Below, in pieces: positions 59,213 through 64,000 of a DNA stretch of 64,000 nt. Source of the stretch: Clostridia bacterium (GTDB lineage Bacteria > Bacillota > Peptococcia > DRI-13 > UBA5745); assembly GCA_018436095.1 (NCBI GenBank), contig JAHDMJ010000008.1:166518-230517 (forward strand). The letters run 5' to 3'. Each line of letters begins with the position of its first letter. Positions within the stretch are counted from its first letter, which is position 1. The position numbers and the translations under genes were made by a program. The notes under the pieces were generated by a model. It saw only the letters and a program-made list of their open reading frames with translations, was not told the DNA's origin and did not search any database.

Positions 59213-59225
59213 ATTGTATAACAAC
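59213..59225. promoter_or_regulatory. GntR operator, copy 2
   Basis: ATTGTATAACAAC, 12 of 13 bases identical to the operator at 58374, with the shared flank CCTA-ACAA downstream. It lies 40 bases before the first structural gene, where its TATAAC may overlap the -10 box. Confidence 0.72.
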
Positions 59226-59264
59226 CTAACAATATTACGACAAGACAAATGGAGGAGGAACATT

Positions 59265-59993
59265 ATGCCAATTAGTAAAATGAATGCCTTTTTTATCCGC
59301 TACCCCGTCGAAAACCAGCGTATTTTGATTTCGGACAAATTGAATGATTATTTTAACCCGGAAGAAGCCGCGGTGATTGAGCTGGGCATGCAGGCGGCTC
59401 ATTTTGATTCTGCCTCTCCTTTGCTGGCCCCGGAAACTGGGGAAAGGTTGATCGCTTCATTAAACACATTTAATGAAAGCTGCCGCCGGCTGGGCATTCC
59501 GGTGATTCACGCCGGTGTGAATTGGCGGCCTGATGGTAAGGACTTGGTTCAGGCCGGCTTTTCCAAAATACAGGCTTTCAATGATTTGACCATTTACCCT
59601 GTGCTGACTATGGAAAAGGGCACAAAAGCCGCTGAATTCGCTACAGAAGTGAAGGCGGGTGATTACCGGCTGACGGCTGTAAAACGCTACAATGCTTTTG
59701 AAGCTACGGATCTGGAGTTTTTGCTGAAGGTGTTGAATAAAAAAGTCATCGTTTTAACGGGCTTGGGTTGTGATTGTTTTGGTCTGGGTACCGGCTTTGC
59801 CGGTATCTGCAAAGATTACCGGGCTTTTCTGGCGGAGGATCTTTTCCCGGCTAAGGACCCGGAGCTTGAGGAAGGGGCAAAAAGGGTTTTCTCCTTATTC
59901 ATTGGTTTGGTAGTGGAAAGCGGCTCCTTATTGGAAGAGTGGCATCTGCAAAAGGCAGCTAAGGCCGGTAAAGGAGGAAAAGCAAATGCCTAA
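59265..59993 (+). CDS. isochorismatase-fold protein lacking catalytic residues
   Basis: 242 residues from the ATG at 59265 (GGAGGAGG 5 bases upstream). It aligns with the next gene's product almost without gaps in the key regions. The catalytic Asp is replaced by Gly (IELGMQ against EIDMH), and the nucleophile position in the TG-loop is Phe (GLGCDCFGL against GIMSDCCDL). The catalytic Lys (VKRYNAF) is kept. It is therefore probably inactive as a classic Cys hydrolase, or uses a shifted Cys. It could be a regulatory or structural partner of the active paralogue. Confidence 0.8.
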   Translation: MPISKMNAFFIRYPVENQRILISDKLNDYFNPEEAAVIELGMQAAHFDSASPLLAPETGERLIASLNTFNESCRRLGIPVIHAGVNWRPDGKDLVQAGFSKIQAFNDLTIYPVLTMEKGTKAAEFATEVKAGDYRLTAVKRYNAFEATDLEFLLKVLNKKVIVLTGLGCDCFGLGTGFAGICKDYRAFLAEDLFPAKDPELEEGAKRVFSLFIGLVVESGSLLEEWHLQKAAKAGKGGKANA

Positions 59994-60702
59994 GACTGCA
60001 ATCATGGCGGAGTTAAAGAAAAAGAAAGTGGCCCTTTCTCCGGAATTCGATGATTATCTGGATGTTTCCAAGGCAGCCATTATGGAAATCGATATGCACG
60101 GCGGCCATCTGGACCCGGGGCCGGATTGCCCCGCTCCCAGCCTGCGGGGTAAGGAAGTAATCGAACCGATTAATGCTTTTAATCGCCGCTGCCGTGAATT
60201 GGGGATACCGGTAGTCCATGTGGTTAATACCTACCGCCAGGGCGATTTCGAGGGAGTTGAGTCCGCTTGGCGGCGTTTAACGGAAGGCCACCGGAGTATG
60301 CTGCCCCGGGAAGTCATCGGACCGGATAGTCCCTATGGCAACTTAGGCTTGGAAAACACCAAGTGGAGCCGGCTGGCGGTAGAACTGGGCGACCAGGATT
60401 ACGTGGTGGATACGAAAAAACGAATTAGCGCTTTTGAAGCTACGGATATGGATTTTCTTATGAAGCAGCTAGGCAAAGATGTATTGGTGATTACCGGCAT
60501 TATGTCGGATTGCTGCGACCTTTGTTCGGCCTTTGCGGCGGCAGGCAAGGACTATAAAATCCTTTATGCCTGGGACTTGACCCGGGGCTCCAGTCCGCAA
60601 AATGAACAGGCTGCAAAAGATATTATTGGCAGCTATCTGGGCTTGGTAGTAGACTCGGCAAAGCTGCTGGAAGAATGGCAAGCTCAAAGGAGGAATGCTT
60701 AG
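59986..60702 (+). CDS. isochorismatase-family cysteine hydrolase
   Basis: 238 residues. The Asp-Lys-Cys triad is complete: Asp in MEIDMH (about 35), Lys in DTKKRISAF (about 145), Cys in SDCCDL (about 172). The family hydrolyses amides, ureido acids and isochorismate (N-carbamoylsarcosine amidase, nicotinamidase, ureidoacrylate amidase types). It overlaps the first paralogue by 8 bases, and the two may form a heteromer. Neighbours suggest hydrolysis of an N-carbamoyl or amide intermediate of heterocycle breakdown. Confidence 0.87.
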   Translation: MPKTAIMAELKKKKVALSPEFDDYLDVSKAAIMEIDMHGGHLDPGPDCPAPSLRGKEVIEPINAFNRRCRELGIPVVHVVNTYRQGDFEGVESAWRRLTEGHRSMLPREVIGPDSPYGNLGLENTKWSRLAVELGDQDYVVDTKKRISAFEATDMDFLMKQLGKDVLVITGIMSDCCDLCSAFAAAGKDYKILYAWDLTRGSSPQNEQAAKDIIGSYLGLVVDSAKLLEEWQAQRRNA

Positions 60703-61865
60703 TGAAAATCATTAACGTAGCTACCCAATGGGTGCAGGTGCCTTACGCCAGACCCTTTTACCCTACCTGGTTTCCGGGAAGAAGTGAGAGTCATCAAAAT
60801 ATTTTGCTGGTTCGCCTAAAAACCGATGAGGGACTGGAAGGCTGGGGCAGTATGGAATGCCCTTTTAATCTGACGCCTACCTATATGGAAATGATTAAAG
60901 GTTTAATTGAGCCATGGATGATCGGGCAGGATCCTTTGATGATCGAGAGGCTGGCCACTAAGCTAAAAGGCGACGGACGTATGGCCGGCCGTCCCTGGGT
61001 GGTGGAAAATGCTTTGTGGGATCTGATGGGTAAGGTTTGTAACCAGCCTGCTTATAAGGTACTGGGAGCTTATCGGGATAAAATACCGGCTTATGCCGCC
61101 TGGACAGAATTAAGAAGCCTGGAGGAACGGGCAGAGGAGGCCCAACGCCTGGTGGAAGAAGGCTTTAAGGCTGTCAAGGTTAGGCTCTTCCGCCAGACTC
61201 TCAAAGAGGACTTGGCAGAGGTTGAGTGCATTCGTAAAGTTGTGGGAGATAAATTAACCATTATGGCCGATGCCAACCAGGGTGTGGTAAGAGATAGAAA
61301 TTTTGAACGGGCGGATTTACCGGTCTGGAGCTATCAACGGGCTTTGGAAACGGCCCGGGAGCTTCATCAGTTAGGGGTTCTTTGGTTGGAAGAACCCTTG
61401 GACCATTACGATTATCATGGGCTTTCCCGGCTGACGGCGGCTACGGATATAGCCATTGGCGGCGGTGAGATCATGAACGGCATCAACGATCATCAGGTGC
61501 TTATTGAGAATGATTGCTATGATATTGTGATGCCTAATTGCACCCTCTGCGGCGGCTTTAGCCAGGTCAGAAAAATTGCGGCTCTGGCGGAGCGGCACGG
61601 CAATAAGCCTTGCAATATCCATGGTTGGGTGCCGGGAGTGGGCGTAGCGGCCTGTGTAGCTTTGATCTGTTCTTATCCTAATGCCACCTGGCTGGAATAT
61701 CCTTATGATCCGCCTACAATGACACCGGATAATTTCCAGGGCATCATCAAAGAGCCCTTAGCTATCAACAAAGAGGATGGTTGCCTCCATGCCCCAAACA
61801 AACCGGGCTTTGGCGTGGAACTGGATGAAGAGAAGATTAAACGCTATTTGGTAGCGGAGCTATAA
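60702..61865 (+). CDS. enolase-superfamily (mandelate racemase/muconate lactonizing-like) enzyme
   Basis: 387 residues from the GTG at 60702, which overlaps the previous stop and has AAAGGAGGA upstream. The capping domain (1-130) precedes the barrel with AVKVRLF (K-x-R at the end of strand 2), metal ligands in MADANQ, WLEEPL and GGGE, and NIHGW providing a His general base. Superfamily members abstract the proton alpha to a carboxylate and then racemise, dehydrate or lactonise. The K-x-R instead of K-x-K suggests a one-base (His) dehydratase- or epimerase-like reaction. Substrate unknown. Confidence 0.85.
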   Translation: MKIINVATQWVQVPYARPFYPTWFPGRSESHQNILLVRLKTDEGLEGWGSMECPFNLTPTYMEMIKGLIEPWMIGQDPLMIERLATKLKGDGRMAGRPWVVENALWDLMGKVCNQPAYKVLGAYRDKIPAYAAWTELRSLEERAEEAQRLVEEGFKAVKVRLFRQTLKEDLAEVECIRKVVGDKLTIMADANQGVVRDRNFERADLPVWSYQRALETARELHQLGVLWLEEPLDHYDYHGLSRLTAATDIAIGGGEIMNGINDHQVLIENDCYDIVMPNCTLCGGFSQVRKIAALAERHGNKPCNIHGWVPGVGVAACVALICSYPNATWLEYPYDPPTMTPDNFQGIIKEPLAINKEDGCLHAPNKPGFGVELDEEKIKRYLVAEL

Positions 61866-61876
61866 AGGAAGTGAGA

Positions 61877-63010
61877 ATGGTGCTGGAAAAAGACCAATGT
61901 TGGCTGGAAATCGACCTGGCCAGACTGGAAAAAAACTACCGGCTTGTTGAAAAGGGATTAAAAAATGGTTGCCAGATTATCGGCGTAGTTAAATCAAATT
62001 GCTACGGCCTGGGAGCGGTGAAAATCAGCCGTAAGCTGGAGGCGTTGGGTTGCCCGATTCTTTCGGTATCCAACCTGGGGGAAGCCGAAGAGCTGCGCCA
62101 GGCGGGAATCCCTTTGCCGATTCTGCTGTTGGGCCCCATACAGCCTGCTTATGCAGAAATGGCCATAAGGCAAAACTATAGGGTGCCTTTGGTCAGTGTA
62201 GCCCAGGCCAAGGAGCTATCCAAAGCAGCCTGTGCTTGCGGAGGTAAACTGAAGGCCGATATCAAGGTGGATGTGGGACTTTCCCGTTTTGGTTTTGTTC
62301 TAAAAGACAGGCCGGAGGAAGCGGCTGAGGAAATTGCCGGCGTCTTGACAATGCCGGGGCTGGAAATCGAAAGCATGATGACCCATTTCACCGTTGCCAG
62401 CGGAGTAGGGGCAGATGAGTTTAACCGGACCCAATATCAACTTTTTGCCGACGTACATCAATTGCTGGCCCGAAAGGGGCATTATTTAAAACGGCATTGT
62501 TCTTCCAGTTTATTTCACTCTATTTACCCGGAATACGACGGGGAATTTATACGCCTGGCTTCTTTGTTGTACGGTCTGCAAAGGGAGATCCCCACGGCGC
62601 CGCCGGTGAAGTGCATTGTTCAATTAAAAGCCAATATTCTACAAATCAAGAAGGTGCCTGCGGATACGCCGGTAAGTTACGGGCCCTTGTTTTATACCAA
62701 AAGGGAGACTAACCTGGGTATCGTTAATATCGGCTTTGGCGACGGTTTACTGCGCAGTTGCGCCAACCGGGCGGAAATGCTGGTAAGGGGCCGGCGGGTT
62801 CCGCTTTTAGGTAAGCCGGGTATGAATTTTTCGATGTTGGATCTAACGGACTTGCCGGAAGCAAAAGAAGGAGATCTGGTTACTGTTTTTGGAGAAGAGG
62901 ATGGCGCTTACGTTTCTTTGCAGGAATATGCAGCCTTTTACCAAGGGGTTGGCTGTGAGGTCCCTACTTATTTAAGTGCAAAGATGCCCCGGATTTATAT
63001 GGAGGAATAA
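61877..63010 (+). CDS. alanine racemase-like PLP protein without the catalytic Tyr
   Basis: 377 residues from the ATG at 61877 (AGGA 7 bases upstream; GTG at 61871 is too close). The PLP lysine lies in VVKSNCYGLG (about 39). The barrel and C-terminal beta domain match alanine racemase. However, the second catalytic residue, the Tyr of GYADG, is Phe here (IGFGDGLLR), and the usual CMDQ is GMNF. It is therefore unlikely to be the cell-wall alanine racemase; a racemase with other chemistry, or a lyase or decarboxylase on the same fold, is more plausible. Four codons of spacing and the shared strand tie it to the catabolic operon. Confidence 0.82.
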   Translation: MVLEKDQCWLEIDLARLEKNYRLVEKGLKNGCQIIGVVKSNCYGLGAVKISRKLEALGCPILSVSNLGEAEELRQAGIPLPILLLGPIQPAYAEMAIRQNYRVPLVSVAQAKELSKAACACGGKLKADIKVDVGLSRFGFVLKDRPEEAAEEIAGVLTMPGLEIESMMTHFTVASGVGADEFNRTQYQLFADVHQLLARKGHYLKRHCSSSLFHSIYPEYDGEFIRLASLLYGLQREIPTAPPVKCIVQLKANILQIKKVPADTPVSYGPLFYTKRETNLGIVNIGFGDGLLRSCANRAEMLVRGRRVPLLGKPGMNFSMLDLTDLPEAKEGDLVTVFGEEDGAYVSLQEYAAFYQGVGCEVPTYLSAKMPRIYMEE

Positions 63011-63012
63011 AC

Positions 63013-64000
63013 ATGCCTGAAGCAAAAGGGCTCATCGTATTTCAGTTGAACGGCCAAAGCAGGGAAGTAGTGAATCCTCAAGGCAGTCTTTTGGAATATC
63101 TGAGAGGCCGGGCTTGCCTGAAAGGGACGAAAGAAGGCTGCGGTACCGGTCACTGCGGCGCCTGTACGGTGTTGGTGGATGGCCGGCCCATCCGTTCCTG
63201 TGTAATGAAGCTGGCCCTGTTGGATGGTAAAAACATTTTGACAATAGAAGGGTTAAAGGGCAACAGTAAAAAGGGGCCTGAGGGTCTCCATCCGATTCAG
63301 GAAGCTTTTTTAGAGATGGGAGCGGTACAATGCGGTTTTTGTACGCCGGGTATGATACTGGCTACAAAAGCTTTGCTGGATAAAACCCTTTCTCCCAGCC
63401 GGCAGGAAATCTATAAAGCCTTAAAGCATAATTATTGCCGCTGTACAGGGTACGTTAAAATCATTGAGGCTGTTGAACTGGCTGCTGCTAAACTACGGGG
63501 GGAAACGCCCTATCCGGAGAACTTTAAGACCCTGGAACGGATAGTGCTGATTCGGGATAAAGGGGGGGAGGAGTCTAAAGGGCTGCAAGGCTTGCAGGTA
63601 GGCCGGATGGTTCAGGATGTAGACGGCCTGGCTAAAGTCCGGGGTACTTTGACTTATACCGGGGATTTGGCCGGTGCCGATACACTTCACGGCGCTTTTG
63701 TTTGGGCGGACCGGCCCAGTGGGGAGCTACTTTCTTTGGATAGCGCTGCCGCCCAGGAATTTCCCGGCGTGACAGCAGTATTAACGGCAAAGGATGTACC
63801 GGGCCGTAATAGCTTCGGTTGTTTTAACCCGGAGCAGCCTGTTTTTTGCGATAAAGAAGTAAATTTTCTTGGGGATATGCTGGCTTTAGTGGTGGCTGCC
63901 GATGAAGGGACAGCCCGGCAGGCGGCGGCTTTGGTAAAAGCAGAGTACCGGGATAAGCCCGGCACATACAGCATCAGTGACAGTCTGCAGCAAGGGAAAA
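63013..64000 (+). CDS. molybdenum hydroxylase with fused [2Fe-2S] domain, 5' part
   Basis: The frame is open from ATG 63013 (GGAGG 7 bases upstream) through the window end: 329 codons seen, no stop. Residues 1-165 are the two-cluster [2Fe-2S] module: GCGTGHCGACTV plus RSC, then QCGFCTPG and CRC. After a linker, GLAKVRGTLTYTGDLAGADTLHGAFV (about 205) begins the a/b-hammerhead of the molybdenum subunit. The layout Fe-S then Mo, without FAD, is that of Desulfovibrio aldehyde oxidoreductase and of selenium-dependent xanthine dehydrogenase-like proteins. It likely hydroxylates a heterocycle or aldehyde; it is a different type from the xdh genes at 13-17 kb. Confidence 0.88.
   Translation, partial: MPEAKGLIVFQLNGQSREVVNPQGSLLEYLRGRACLKGTKEGCGTGHCGACTVLVDGRPIRSCVMKLALLDGKNILTIEGLKGNSKKGPEGLHPIQEAFLEMGAVQCGFCTPGMILATKALLDKTLSPSRQEIYKALKHNYCRCTGYVKIIEAVELAAAKLRGETPYPENFKTLERIVLIRDKGGEESKGLQGLQVGRMVQDVDGLAKVRGTLTYTGDLAGADTLHGAFVWADRPSGELLSLDSAAAQEFPGVTAVLTAKDVPGRNSFGCFNPEQPVFCDKEVNFLGDMLALVVAADEGTARQAAALVKAEYRDKPGTYSISDSLQQGK

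Noticed and set aside
61877..63010. Annotation as cell-wall alanine racemase (alr)
   Set aside because: Second catalytic Tyr is Phe and the gene sits in a catabolic operon.
1..64000. CRISPR arrays, tRNA, rRNA, prophage or complete insertion sequences
   Set aside because: No regularly spaced repeats, transposase, integrase or phage structural genes, and no recognisable tRNA/rRNA sequence were found.

Overview
The window is chromosomal DNA of a strict anaerobe, most likely a Clostridia-type Firmicute. The evidence is a tRNA-Thr T-box, desulfoferrodoxin, a ferredoxin-dependent 2-oxoacid oxidoreductase, many [4Fe-4S] and [2Fe-2S] proteins, short-form HisG with HisZ, strong AGGAGG ribosome binding sites with several TTG/GTG starts, and two sigma-54 activators. 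I cannot name a genus from sequence alone. No rRNA, tRNA, CRISPR array, phage or complete IS was seen.

Layout. (1) 1-10.3 kb: the tail of a sensor histidine kinase, then a nine-gene minus-strand catabolic operon (cyclase-family hydrolase, Nramp-like carrier, DRE-TIM condensing enzyme/lyase, PreA-like Fe-S flavoprotein, cupin, two zinc alcohol dehydrogenases, IlvD/Edd dehydratase, enoyl-CoA hydratase). It reads from a textbook -24/-12 promoter at 10122-10137. The divergent PAS/AAA+/Fis activator (10.36-11.7 kb) is the obvious regulator. (2) 11.7-20 kb: purine locus. A guanine-type riboswitch whose P3 arm doubles as a terminator arm precedes guanine deaminase, a xanthine dehydrogenase with an unusual FAD-[2Fe-2S] fusion subunit, an SDR, xanthine phosphoribosyltransferase and an IMP dehydrogenase that closely resembles the Tritrichomonas foetus enzyme. 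(3) 20-25.4 kb: superoxide reductase with a Fur/PerR-like box, an acyltransferase/membrane-protein pair, archaeal-type phosphoglycerate mutase, a RelE/Phd toxin-antitoxin pair and a PHP phosphatase. (4) 25.5-31.3 kb: hisZGDCBA in overlapping order. hisIE lie at 44.6-45.3 kb, and hisH and hisF are not in the window.

(5) 31.3-44.5 kb: a second sigma-54 activator, a terminator, repeated dyads and a second -24/-12 promoter lead into a TRAP-type permease, an Asp/Glu racemase-family protein, a five-polypeptide flavin/Fe-S dehydrogenase, a four-subunit 2-oxoacid:ferredoxin oxidoreductase, a C_GCAxxG_C_C protein, a PatB-type lyase and a DUF169 protein. Inference: uptake and oxidative breakdown of an amino or imino acid to an acyl-CoA. 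(6) 44.6-58.2 kb: hisIE, NhaC antiporter, GNAT, lipid kinase, two flavoproteins, T-box-controlled thrS, polysaccharide deacetylase, a DUF11-like protein, a lipoprotein, a small MITE-like element and an ABC-F ATPase with a broken second Walker A. (7) 58.4-64 kb: a GntR/FCD regulator with a repeated operator, a tandem isochorismatase-fold pair in which the first copy has lost catalytic residues, an enolase-superfamily enzyme, an alanine-racemase homologue lacking the usual catalytic Tyr, and the start of a fused [2Fe-2S]-molybdenum hydroxylase that runs off the window. This looks like an uncharacterised catabolic operon.
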